Source: Streptomyces amritsarensis
GTDB lineage: Bacteria; Actinomycetota; Actinomycetes; Streptomycetales; Streptomycetaceae
Reading direction: 5' to 3'
Length of the DNA stretch: 64,000 bases
Assembly (NCBI RefSeq): GCF_001953875.1
Contig: NZ_MQUR01000011.1
Span: 14,919 to 78,918 of the forward strand
Made by a program: the position numbers and the translations under genes. The notes beneath the pieces were generated by a model. It did no database searches and had not been told where the DNA came from. It was given only the letters and a program-made list of their open reading frames with translations. Below are positions 1 through 9,434 of the stretch, piece after piece (positions within the stretch are counted from its first letter, which is position 1; every line of letters begins with the position of its first letter).

Positions 1-38
1 GCGCCTGGAACTTCTGGCAGGCCAACCACTGGTACTAA
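1..38 (+). CDS. C-terminal end of an unidentified protein (5' part outside window)
   Basis: In frame 3 the first bases read AWNFWQANHWY followed by TAA at 36-38. The aromatic-rich tail looks like real protein rather than noise, and a strong terminator follows about 50 bp later. Too little is present to name the family. Confidence 0.45.
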   Translation, partial: AWNFWQANHWY

Positions 39-91
39 GCCGCCGGCGGGCAGCAGCAGCACCCGCAGGAGCGGGAGCAGCGAGACATACG

Positions 92-136
92 AAGGCCCCG
101 GCGGCCGACCTCCCCAGGTCCGGCCGCCGGGGCCTT
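92..136. terminator. bidirectional terminator hairpin
   Basis: The 16-base arm at 92-107 is exactly complementary to 121-136, with a short inner stem. It sits between the gene ending at 38 and the convergent thiolase gene ending at 198, so it can stop transcription from both sides. Confidence 0.8.
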
Positions 137-197
137 CTGCATCCCATCCCACGGGATCGCGGGCGCTGTGCGCGCGGGGGTGTGCGCGCGGGCGCTG

Positions 198-1446
<1,249 letters not shown>

Positions 1447-1608
1447 TATCCGCAGTCTTATGACCTGGAGCCCGGCACGCAAGGGTCTTGCACGTGCCCT
1501 GCACGGATTCCACACGCAACAGTTGGCGCGCCGACCCTTGTCACTTCTGGAACTCGTTACTACCTTCAAGCCAACTTCTGATGGTCCGTCAGACTTTGGA
1601 GTTGCCCG

Positions 1609-2853
1609 ATGTCCTGCCCCGCGCTCCCCGACGGCTTCGACGCCACCGACCCCGACCTCCTCCAGAGCCGGGTCCCCTACCCGGAGTTCGCACGGCTGCG
1701 GCAGACCGCTCCCGTGTGGTGGTGCCCGCAGCGGCGGGGAGTCACCGGTTTCGACGACGAGGGCTACTGGGCAGTGACCCGGCACGCGGACGTCAAGTAC
1801 GTCTCCACGCACCCCGAACTGTTCTCCTCGACCACCAACACCGCGATCATCCGCTTCAACGAGCACATCCAGCGCGATGCGATCGACGCCCAGCGGCTGA
1901 TCATGCTGAACATGGATCCGCCGGAGCACTCCCGCGTCCGCCAGATCGTGCAGCGCGGTTTCACCCCTCGGGCCATCCGGGGACTGGAGGCGGCCCTGCG
2001 CGACCGGGCCCGAAGGATCGTCGAGGAGGCGTCGGCGGCAGCGGCGGACGGGAGCTTCGACTTCGTGACGCAGGTGGCGTGCGAACTCCCGCTGCAGGCC
2101 ATCGCCGAACTGATCGGCGTACCGCAGAAGGACCGCTCCAAGATCTTCGACTGGTCGAACAAGATGATCGCCTACGACGACCCCGAGTACGCGATCACGG
2201 CCGAGGTCGGCTCCAACGCCGCCATGGAGCTCATCGGCTACGCGATGAACCTCTCGGCACAGCGCAAGGAGTGCCCGGCCCAGGACATCGTCACCCAGCT
2301 GGTGGCCGCCGAGGGCCAGGGCAACCTCGGCTCCGACGAGTTCGGCTTCTTCGTGCTGCTGCTGGCGGTCGCCGGCAACGAGACCACGCGCAACGCCATC
2401 AGCCACGGCATGCACGCCTTCCTGACGCACCCCGAGCAGTGGGAGCTCTACAAGGCGACCCGGCCGTCCACCGCCGCCGAGGAGATCGTCCGCTGGGCCA
2501 CCCCGGTGGTGTCCTTCCAGCGCACCGCCACCCAGGACACCGAGCTCGGCGGCCAGAAGATCAAGGCGGGAGACCGGGTGGGGATGTTCTACTCCTCCGC
2601 CAACCACGACCCCGAGGTCTTCGAGAACCCGGACGTCTTCGACATCACCCGCGACCCGAACCCGCACCTGGGCTTCGGCGGCGGCGGTCCGCACTTCTGC
2701 CTCGGCAAGTCCCTGGCCGTCATGGAGATCGACCTGATCTTCAACGCCCTGGCCGACGCGCTGCCCGACCTGCGGCTGGCCGGCGAGGGCCCCCGGCGGC
2801 TGCGGGCCGCCTGGCTCAACGGCATCAAGGAGCTCCGGGTCAGCCACGGCTGA
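1609..2853 (+). CDS. cyp125: cytochrome P450, CYP125-like steroid C26/27-monooxygenase
   Basis: Soluble P450 of 414 residues. Visible motifs are the oxygen-activating I-helix AVAGNETTRN, the K-helix EIVR, and the heme loop FGGGGPHFCLGK with the cysteine ligand at residue 364. From memory the protein matches Mycobacterium CYP125 over long stretches (CELPLQAIAELIGVPQ, EEIVRWATPVVSFQRTA, WLNGIKE), so terminal oxidation of a sterol side chain is the best prediction. GGAG lies 8 bases before the ATG. Its divergent partner is the FadA5-like thiolase. No ferredoxin or reductase gene is adjacent, so electrons must come from elsewhere. Confidence 0.9.
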   Translation: MSCPALPDGFDATDPDLLQSRVPYPEFARLRQTAPVWWCPQRRGVTGFDDEGYWAVTRHADVKYVSTHPELFSSTTNTAIIRFNEHIQRDAIDAQRLIMLNMDPPEHSRVRQIVQRGFTPRAIRGLEAALRDRARRIVEEASAAAADGSFDFVTQVACELPLQAIAELIGVPQKDRSKIFDWSNKMIAYDDPEYAITAEVGSNAAMELIGYAMNLSAQRKECPAQDIVTQLVAAEGQGNLGSDEFGFFVLLLAVAGNETTRNAISHGMHAFLTHPEQWELYKATRPSTAAEEIVRWATPVVSFQRTATQDTELGGQKIKAGDRVGMFYSSANHDPEVFENPDVFDITRDPNPHLGFGGGGPHFCLGKSLAVMEIDLIFNALADALPDLRLAGEGPRRLRAAWLNGIKELRVSHG

Positions 2854-2864
2854 CCCGTGACCCA

Positions 2865-2907
2865 GGACGGCAGGGGCCGCTCCTCCCACGCCCGGCCCCT
2901 GCCGTCC
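2865..2907. terminator. terminator of the P450 gene
   Basis: Perfect 15-bp stem (2865-2879 with 2893-2907) starting 12 bp after the P450 stop codon. Confidence 0.75.
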
Positions 2908-2984
2908 GCTGGTCGCTTTCGGACCCGCCGTTCGAGTGGCGGGCCCACCCGAACGGGGTGATCCTTACTCACAGCGGCGATCCA

Positions 2985-3029
2985 GCCGAAGGGGCGCCGG
3001 GGCGATGTGCGCCCCGGCGCCCCTTCGGC
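2985..3029. terminator. second strong hairpin
   Basis: Perfect 20-bp stem, 2985-3004 with 3010-3029, and a 5-base loop. It lies in the gap between the P450 gene and the convergent GT87/PAP2 gene and probably acts as a backup or bidirectional terminator. Confidence 0.7.
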
Positions 3030-3408
3030 CCGCACGGTCCGCGGCGGGACGCAGAACCTGCCGTCGTGCGTGCCGGGCCTTCGGGCCCCGGCGGTGGCGG
3101 TGGGCCGGCCCGCGTGCGGGGCGGCGCCCTCTCAGCACACGGTGGGGTGCACGACGTGACCGGCCGGATCACGGCGTGCACGGAACCGCACCGTGGTACG
3201 GGCGGCGCCGGCCCGGAGCAGCGGCGTCACGGACGAGCCGAGCGCCGCGTCGGGCAGATGGCCGGGAAACCGCCGTGCACCGCGGCCCTGCCGCCGCCGG
3301 CGGTCGCCCGGCGGGTCGCCCGGCGGGTCGGGCACGAGGGCCCGGGGCCGTTGCGGACACTGCCGCGCGGGCGGCGCGGCGGGAGCCGACGGGGTCGCGT
3401 GCCCGGAG
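3030..3408. other. gap with no convincing gene
   Basis: GC-rich spacer between convergent genes. Short open frames on both strands have Arg/Pro/Ala-rich translations typical of non-coding frames. A minus-strand frame of 67 codons (3132-3335) ends in a plausible-looking tail but has no recognisable domain or ribosome site. I see no promoter or RNA here. Confidence 0.5.
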
Positions 3409-5478
3409 TCAGGGGCGCGCCCCTGCGACGGGCTCGGCCGCCGCAGCCGCGGTGGCGTCGGCCGCCGAGGCCCGTTCCGCGCCGTCTCCGCTCTGCTGCA
3501 CCGGAAGGTCCGCCTGGAGGCCGCGCGGCCCGGACAGGACGTGGACGAGCCCGAAGCCGGCGGTCACGACGACCGCACCGCCGACCGCGTCCAGCACCCA
3601 GTGGTTGGCGGTGGCGACGATCGCGCACACCGTGATCAGCGGGTGCAGCGCCCCCAGCAGCTTCTGCCAGCCCTTCGGGGCCAGCACCACGATCACGATC
3701 CCGCACCACAGCGACCAGCCGAAGTGCAGCGAGGGCATCGCCGCGTACTGGTTGGAGATCGCGGTCATAGCCCCGTACGACGGGTTGGCCAGGTCCTGCG
3801 GACCGTGCACGGTGTCGACGAAGCCGAGGCCGGGCATCAGCCGCGGCGGGGCGAGCGGGTAGAGCCAGAAGCCGGCGAGGGCGAGGACGGTGGCCAGGCC
3901 CAGGGAGGCCCGGGCCCAGCGGTAGTCGCCGGGGCGCCGCCAGTACAGGACAGCCAGGATCGCCAGCGGGACCACGAAGTGGAAGGAGGTGTAGTAGAAG
4001 TTGAAGAAGGCCTCCAGCCAGGGCGTGTCCACCACTGCGTGGTTGACGGCGTGCTCGATGTCGAGTCCCAGTGCCTTCTCGATCCCGAGGATCTGGCTGC
4101 CGTTGCCCTCGGCGAGGGAGCGGCTGGCGGGGGCGGCCGCCCGGATGTGGGAGTAGATCGAGTAGCCGACCCGTATCAGCAGGAGTTCCAGCAGCAGGTT
4201 CGGGCGGGACAGCACGCGCCGCCAGAACGGCAGCAGCGGCACCCAGGACCAGCGGGCCGCCGCAGGCCGGCCGTAGGCGGTGGGTACGGGGTCGCGCCAG
4301 TACGGGGACGAGCGCGGCAGGAACGGCACCGCGCAGGCCGCCGCCACCGCGGTGAGCAGCAGCACGTTGTCCCGTACGGGCGCCAGGGCGGTCAGGTTCG
4401 GCAGCAGTACCGCGCTCGGCAGGGTCATGGCGAGGACCACGGCCACCGGCCACACGCGCCGGTCGGCGGCGCGCCGGCCCACCCTGCCGGCGACGGCGAG
4501 CAGCACCCACAGCAGCTGGTGGCGCCAGCCGGTCGGGGACACGGCGACGGCCACGCAGCCAGTGACGGCGACGGCGAGCAGCAGTTGGCCGTCGCGGGCG
4601 TAGCGGACCGCGCGGCGCAGGCCGAACCAGGCGATGGCGCCCGCGAGGGCGGCGTAGAGCAGGACCTCGGCCGGTCCGGTCAGGCCGAGGCGCAGCAGCG
4701 CGCCGTGCACGGACTGGTTGGCGAGGCCGTCGGGGGCACCGCCGAGGCCGGAGCCGCCCAGGTGGTGCACCCAGTACGTCCAGGAGTCGCGCGGCAGGGC
4801 CGCCCACGACAGGGCGGTGGCCGCGGCGAAGGCCACGGCGGCGGTCCGGGCGGCGGGGCGGCGGCCGGTCAGCCACAGCAGCGGGGCGAAGAGCAGCAGT
4901 GCCGGCTGGAGTGCGGCGGCGAGGCCGACGAGGAAGCCGGCGGGCCGGTCGCCGGGCACCCGGAAGGCGGCGAGGAGGACCAGCAGGACGGGGACGACGG
5001 CGGTCCGGCCTGGTGAGGCGGCCTCGCGGACGGGCAGCGAGACCATCATCAGGGCGGTGAGGACGGGCGCGGCGAGCAGCGCGGTGCGCCGCGGCACGGG
5101 GTCGGGCAGGCCGCGGGCGGCGACGAGTCCGATCGCGGCGACGAACAGCAGCGTCACGCAGGTCCAGGCGACCTCCAGCGAGGGGGCCGCCAGGCCCGCG
5201 AGCGGCTTGAGGACCAACCCGGCGAAGGGGGTGCCGGCGAACTGCCCGATGTCGTAGACCGACCCGGCGGCTGCGCCGCCCGGGCCGGGGAGGCCGCCGG
5301 GGAGGTGGAAGCCGCCCAGCCACTCGGCCGGCGGCACGCGCAGCACCGCGACGGCCTGTCTGACGGCGAGGGCGCCGGCCAGCGCCCACAGGAGGAGCCG
5401 CACCGCGCCGAGCCTGCTGTTGCCGCCTATGACCCCGGCATGTCCGTTCGCTGTGCTGTGCTCCGCCGCGTTCGCCAC
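3409..5478 (-). CDS. bifunctional GT87 glycosyltransferase / PAP2-type phosphotransferase membrane protein
   Basis: Polytopic membrane protein of 689 residues. The first about 380 residues have the hydrophobic helices and the early loop of GT87 polyprenol-phosphate-mannose-dependent transferases. After a cytoplasmic linker with WRDPVPTAYG, the last about 270 residues form an AUR1/PAP2-like domain, with signatures PLAPPRLMP, AMPSLHFGW and the later NHWVLDA histidine/aspartate. Such fusions are common in actinobacteria and are thought to act on lipid-linked sugars or inositol phospholipids; the exact reaction is unknown. It ends in an Ala-rich tail. The gene is divergent from the MhuD-like gene, with about 105 bp between starts. 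Confidence 0.8.
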   Translation of the reverse strand: MANAAEHSTANGHAGVIGGNSRLGAVRLLLWALAGALAVRQAVAVLRVPPAEWLGGFHLPGGLPGPGGAAAGSVYDIGQFAGTPFAGLVLKPLAGLAAPSLEVAWTCVTLLFVAAIGLVAARGLPDPVPRRTALLAAPVLTALMMVSLPVREAASPGRTAVVPVLLVLLAAFRVPGDRPAGFLVGLAAALQPALLLFAPLLWLTGRRPAARTAAVAFAAATALSWAALPRDSWTYWVHHLGGSGLGGAPDGLANQSVHGALLRLGLTGPAEVLLYAALAGAIAWFGLRRAVRYARDGQLLLAVAVTGCVAVAVSPTGWRHQLLWVLLAVAGRVGRRAADRRVWPVAVVLAMTLPSAVLLPNLTALAPVRDNVLLLTAVAAACAVPFLPRSSPYWRDPVPTAYGRPAAARWSWVPLLPFWRRVLSRPNLLLELLLIRVGYSIYSHIRAAAPASRSLAEGNGSQILGIEKALGLDIEHAVNHAVVDTPWLEAFFNFYYTSFHFVVPLAILAVLYWRRPGDYRWARASLGLATVLALAGFWLYPLAPPRLMPGLGFVDTVHGPQDLANPSYGAMTAISNQYAAMPSLHFGWSLWCGIVIVVLAPKGWQKLLGALHPLITVCAIVATANHWVLDAVGGAVVVTAGFGLVHVLSGPRGLQADLPVQQSGDGAERASAADATAAAAAEPVAGARP

Positions 5479-5585
5479 GCCTCGCCGGCCTCCCGCCCTG
5501 TTGACCGCAACCCCGACTCCGCCTGGCTGCCGCGCTCCGATACCGGCACGACGATATCCCCCGCAGGATCCCTAGGATGGCTTCC

Positions 5586-5933
5586 ATGAGCATCGTGAAG
5601 ATCAACGCACTGACGGTTCCCGCCGAACAGCGGGAGGTCCTGGAGCGGCGCTTCGCCTCGCGGGCGGGGGCGGTGGAGAGCTCGGACGGCTTCGAGTGGT
5701 TCGAGCTGCTGCGCCCCGTGGAGGGCACCGACCAGTACCTGGTGTACACGCGGTGGCGTTCGGAGGAGGACTTCCAGGCGTGGATGGAGGGGCCGATGAA
5801 GGCCGCTCACCAGGGCGGCGGCGAGGGCGGCGCGGACGGTGCGGGCGGCGCGGAGCGGCCGAAGCCGGCGGCCTCGGCTTCGACGGTGTGGTCGTTCGAG
5901 GTCGTGCAGCAGGCGGCGCCGAAGAAGGGTTGA
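5586..5933 (+). CDS. MhuD-like heme-degrading monooxygenase (ABM fold)
   Basis: Small ferredoxin-like-fold protein of 115 residues from this start. It resembles mycobacterial MhuD: MSIVKINALTVPA with the catalytic Asn, ELLRPVEGTDQY, then FQAWMEGP with the conserved Trp and AAH supplying the heme-ligand His. It would open the heme ring to release iron. An ATG at 5577 is also possible; 5586 is preferred because MSIVK aligns with MhuD and AGGA precedes it by 8 bases. A Gly/Ala-rich insert follows the histidine (about residues 79-97), making it longer than MhuD, and may alter the C-terminal strand. No iron-regulator box was recognised upstream. Confidence 0.75.
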   Translation: MSIVKINALTVPAEQREVLERRFASRAGAVESSDGFEWFELLRPVEGTDQYLVYTRWRSEEDFQAWMEGPMKAAHQGGGEGGADGAGGAERPKPAASASTVWSFEVVQQAAPKKG

Positions 5934-5939
5934 TCCGTC

Positions 5940-5979
5940 AGCGCTCGGACCCCGGGTGGTGTCCCGGGGTCCGAGCGCT
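5940..5979. terminator. terminator after the MhuD-like gene
   Basis: Perfect 17-bp stem, 5940-5956 with 5963-5979, with a 6-base loop, just after the stop at 5933. Confidence 0.8.
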
Positions 5980-5994
5980 CGGGGTCGGGTCGGC

Positions 5995-6018
5995 GGATCG
6001 GTGGATCGGTGGATCGGT
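5995..6018. repeat. three tandem copies of GGATCGGT
   Basis: Three exact 8-bp units lie in the convergent spacer, followed by further G/C-rich near repeats up to 6120. It looks like replication slippage with no evident function. Confidence 0.7.
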
Positions 6019-6124
6019 CGGGTGAGTCGGACCGGCCGGAGGGGCCGCAGGGGCCGGATCGGCCGGGCCGATTCGAGGCGGGTCGGGCGCAGACCAGGGG
6101 CGGGTCGGACGGATCAGGGGCGGG

Positions 6125-6520
6125 TCAGCTCCAGAAGGCGTCTTCCTCGTCGATGTCCGCGGTGCACTGGTCGATGTCAGTGATCTTGTGGCCGACGATG
6201 GTGAAGAAGAGGCCTTCGCGGATCTCGATGCCGCGGTCGCCGCGGTCACCACGCGCCGTGTGGAAGCTCATCACGTGCCCCCGCCCGTCCGCGAGCACCG
6301 ATTCCAGGTGCACCTGGAAGGTGCCCTTCGTCTCCTCTCCGAGGCGGCGGTAGAAGTCGAGGACGTGCTCGCGGCCCTTGTGGTGTCCGGACATGGGGTT
6401 GTTGCCGGGCACGTGGTGGATGACGTCGGCGGTCATGAGCGCGCCCAGCGCCTCCATGTCGCCCTTGCCGAAGGCCTCGTAGCCGCGGCGGATCAGGGCA
6501 CAGTCCGGATGCTCTGCCAT
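6125..6520 (-). CDS. NTF2/SnoaL-like protein
   Basis: A 131-residue cone-fold protein: N-terminal helices (LIRRGYEAFGKGDMEALGA), then TADVIHHVPGNNPMSG and the hydrophobic strands DFYRRLGEETKGTFQVHL and GLFFTIVGHKITDIDQC. SnoaL-like proteins include polyketide cyclases, isomerases and hydrolases; the substrate cannot be inferred. GGAGGG stands about 12 bases before the ATG. It is divergent from the GNAT gene with a 107-bp lower-GC spacer that must hold both promoters. Confidence 0.75.
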   Translation of the reverse strand: MAEHPDCALIRRGYEAFGKGDMEALGALMTADVIHHVPGNNPMSGHHKGREHVLDFYRRLGEETKGTFQVHLESVLADGRGHVMSFHTARGDRGDRGIEIREGLFFTIVGHKITDIDQCTADIDEEDAFWS

Positions 6521-6627
6521 GGCGTTTCACACCCTCCGGGTAGGCAGAATCGTCGTTGTTCCTATCATCAGCCCGCCTATGTGGATATTCCACGCGGGAG
6601 CCCGTGCGGTAACTCCACAATGACGCC

Positions 6628-7188
6628 ATGACCACTCACGGCGAACACCCCACACCTCCGTCCACTCCGACTCCCCCTCCCACTCCCACTCCCACTCCCA
6701 CGGTCACCATGGCGTGGGCCGTGTCCCCGGAACCGTTCACGACGGGCGACGCGGTCCGGCTGCGCCGCGCCTACTACGCCGAGGTCGCCGGCCGGTACTG
6801 GAAACGCGGGGTCACCGAGGCCGAGATCGACCAGGGGCTGCTGGATTTCCCGGACGACGGGCTGGTACCGCCGGCGGGGCAGTTCGTCGTCGGCCGTCTC
6901 GGCGGCGAGGCACTCGCGTGCGGCGGGGTCCGGCTGCTCGACCCGGTGACGGCCGAGCTCACCCGGGTGTATGTCGACCGGCGTGCCCGCGGTACCGGTG
7001 GCGGGGCGGCCCTGCTCCGGGCCCTGGAGGCGCAGAGCCGTGCGTGGGGCGCCGAGCGGGTCCGGCTGGACACCCGGTCGGATCTCGTGGAGGCGCGCGC
7101 GTTGTATGCGCGTCACGGCTATGCCGAGATACCGGCGTACAACTCCGGCCCGTATGCGGAGCACTGGTTCGAGAAGCGCCTGGTCTGA
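6628..7188 (+). CDS. GNAT family N-acetyltransferase with a Pro/Thr-rich N-terminus
   Basis: 186 residues. The acetyl-CoA loop is RVYVDRRARGTGGGAAL (around residue 112), followed by the late helices DLVEARALYARHGYAEIP and the C-terminal HWFEKRLV strand. Acyl acceptor unknown. Residues 9-26 are a low-complexity Pro/Thr tract encoded by a CCACTC-type microsatellite (about 6661-6703). The ATG at 6628 has no good ribosome site, and a second ATG at 6709 after the tract would still give a full GNAT domain, so the start is uncertain. Confidence 0.75.
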   Translation: MTTHGEHPTPPSTPTPPPTPTPTPTVTMAWAVSPEPFTTGDAVRLRRAYYAEVAGRYWKRGVTEAEIDQGLLDFPDDGLVPPAGQFVVGRLGGEALACGGVRLLDPVTAELTRVYVDRRARGTGGGAALLRALEAQSRAWGAERVRLDTRSDLVEARALYARHGYAEIPAYNSGPYAEHWFEKRLV

Positions 7189-7236
7189 CCGTCCGGCGGA
7201 CGTCCGCGGCGGGCGGGGGCGGACGGCGGCGGGCGG

Positions 7237-9306
7237 CTAGGGCGCGGCGTGGTCGCGTCGCGGTTCGGCGTCGTAGGGCTCTTCGGAGTCCGATCCGCAG
7301 AGCTCCGTGTTGATCTCCTCGACGAGCTTGACCAGGTCGGTCGGCCGGTCGGGCCCCCACCAGTCGCCGAGCAGTTCGGCGAGCGACTCCTGCCGGGCCG
7401 CGCTGAGCTTCGCGGCGGCCGCGCTGCCCTGCTCGGTCAGCACCAGCGGCAGCCCCTCCCGGACGGCGAGGCCGCGCTCCTCGACCTGGCGGGCGGCGTC
7501 CGTGATGACCTTCAGCGGTACGTTGACGCGCTCGGCGAGCAGTGCCGGTTCCGCCGAGCCGTATTTGTTGATCCGCAGCAGCAGCCAGCTGGAGGCGGGC
7601 AGCAGGTCGTAGCCGGCCTTCTCGGTGATCTTCTCGTAGACGTGGCGTCGGCCCTCGCGGGTGCCGAGGACGGACAGGGCGCGGGCGACCTCGTCGTGGG
7701 AGGAGCGCTGGACGGGGTTGGAGGCCAGGGTCTCGGTCACGTCGGGTGCGGTGACGGAGGCGCGGAGCTTGTCCTCCTTCAGGAAGCAGGCGAGGACGAA
7801 GGCGATCAGGACGACGGGCACGGCGTAGAGGAAGACGTCGGTGATGGCGGTGGCGTACGCGTCGAGCACGCGGGGGCGGAGGTCCGCGGGGAGTGCGCCG
7901 ATGGCGCGGGGGTCCGCCTCGAGCTGGGGGATGCCCGCGTCGGCGGGCAGGGCCACCCCGGCCAGGGAGGCGGCCAGTTTGTCGTCGAGCTGGTTGGTGA
8001 AGACCGTGCCGAAGATGGCGACGCCGAAGGACGCGCCGATGGAGCGGAAGAAGGTGGCACCGGAGGTGGCGACGCCGAGGTCGGCGTAGCTGACGGCGTT
8101 CTGCACGACGAGGACGAGGACCTGCATGACCAGGCCGAGTCCGGCGCCGAAGACGAAGAAGTAGACGCTCATCTCCCAGGTGGAGCTGGTGCGGTGCAGC
8201 TGGTGTAGGAGGAGCAGGCCCAGGGCGGTGACGGCGGTGCCGGCGATCGGGAAGACCTTCCAGCGGCCGGTGCGGCTGACGACCTGCCCGGAGGCGGTGG
8301 AGGAGATCAGCATGCCGATGACCATCGGCAGCATGTGGACGCCGGACATGGTCGGTGAGACGCCCTGGACGATTTGGAGGAAGGTCGGCAGGTAGACCAT
8401 CGCCCCGAACATCGCGAAGCCGACGACGAAGCTGATCGCCGAGCAGAGGGAGAAGGTGCGGATGCGGAAGAGCTTCAGGGGCAGGACGGGTTCGGCGGCC
8501 TTGCGCTCGACGAGCAGGAAGGCGGCGAGCAGCACGACACCGAGGACGGCGACGCCGATGATCCGGGCCGAGCCCCAGCCCCAGGTGGCGCCGAGGGAGG
8601 CGACGAGGACGAGGCAGGTGGCGACGCATGCGATGAGGAAGGTGCCGAGGTAGTCGATGGTGTGCTTCGAGGGGCGTGCCGGGATGTGGAGGGCTGCGGC
8701 GATGACGACGAGGGCGACGAGACCGATGGGGAGGTTGATGTAGAAGACCCAGCGCCAGGAGAGGTTGTCGACGAACACGCCGCCGAGGAGGGGGCCCAGC
8801 ACGCTGGTCGCGCCGAAGACGCCGCCGAAGAGACCCTGGTAGCGGCCTCGTTCACGGGGCGGGACGATGTCGCCGACGATCGCCATCGACAGCACGATCA
8901 GTCCGCCGCCGCCCAGGCCCTGGAGGGCGCGGAAGCCGATGAGCTGGGGCATGTCCTGGGCGAGTCCGCACAGCGCCGACCCGATCAGGAAGAGGACGAT
9001 GGCGTACTGGAAGAGCTTCTTGCGGCCGTACTGGTCGCCGAGTTTGCCCCACAGGGGTGTGGCCGCGGTGGCGGCGAGCATGTAGGCGGTGACGACCCAG
9101 GACAGGTGGGCCATGCCGCCGAGGTCGCTGACGATGGTCGGCAGGGCGGTGGAGACGATGGTCTGGTCGAGCGCCGCGATCAGCAGGCCCAGGAGCAGGG
9201 CGCCGATGGGGACGAGTACCTCGCGGGAGTCGTGCTCGCCCGAGGGGTCGGGCTTGTGCGGGCCGGGAACGGGGTCCGCGGCACCTTTGGTCGCATCCTG
9301 AGCCAT
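7237..9306 (-). CDS. MFS drug exporter (DHA2/EmrB type) with C-terminal MarR-like domain
   Basis: 689 residues from the ATG at 9306, which is preceded by GGAGGA 7 bases upstream; this start is preferred over an ATG 33 bp earlier. The first about 520 residues are a 14-helix exporter with ALDQTIVSTALPTI, GKLGDQYGRKK and the antiporter motif GPLLGG. The last about 150 residues are soluble and read like a winged-helix MarR domain: SSWLLLRI, ALLAERVNVP, VEERGLAVREG, LVLTEQG. The substrate is unknown, but the family exports hydrophobic cations and antibiotics. A cytoplasmic regulator-like domain on the pump is unusual and could sense substrate or bind DNA; that is inference. Confidence 0.85.
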   Translation of the reverse strand: MAQDATKGAADPVPGPHKPDPSGEHDSREVLVPIGALLLGLLIAALDQTIVSTALPTIVSDLGGMAHLSWVVTAYMLAATAATPLWGKLGDQYGRKKLFQYAIVLFLIGSALCGLAQDMPQLIGFRALQGLGGGGLIVLSMAIVGDIVPPRERGRYQGLFGGVFGATSVLGPLLGGVFVDNLSWRWVFYINLPIGLVALVVIAAALHIPARPSKHTIDYLGTFLIACVATCLVLVASLGATWGWGSARIIGVAVLGVVLLAAFLLVERKAAEPVLPLKLFRIRTFSLCSAISFVVGFAMFGAMVYLPTFLQIVQGVSPTMSGVHMLPMVIGMLISSTASGQVVSRTGRWKVFPIAGTAVTALGLLLLHQLHRTSSTWEMSVYFFVFGAGLGLVMQVLVLVVQNAVSYADLGVATSGATFFRSIGASFGVAIFGTVFTNQLDDKLAASLAGVALPADAGIPQLEADPRAIGALPADLRPRVLDAYATAITDVFLYAVPVVLIAFVLACFLKEDKLRASVTAPDVTETLASNPVQRSSHDEVARALSVLGTREGRRHVYEKITEKAGYDLLPASSWLLLRINKYGSAEPALLAERVNVPLKVITDAARQVEERGLAVREGLPLVLTEQGSAAAAKLSAARQESLAELLGDWWGPDRPTDLVKLVEEINTELCGSDSEEPYDAEPRRDHAAP

Positions 9307-9434
9307 CGATTCCTCCTCCGGCCGGATCAACATTTCCATCCTGAGCGGTGTGTCCGGTTATGGCCTCTCGGACGGTTGGGAGGGGCGCGGAGGGTCTGCA
9401 TAATCGCAGGCAATGGCCAGGGAGGGAGTCCCCA

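Noticed and set aside
3132-3335. Possible small minus-strand gene
   Set aside because: No ribosome site, no family resemblance, and typical high-GC composition.
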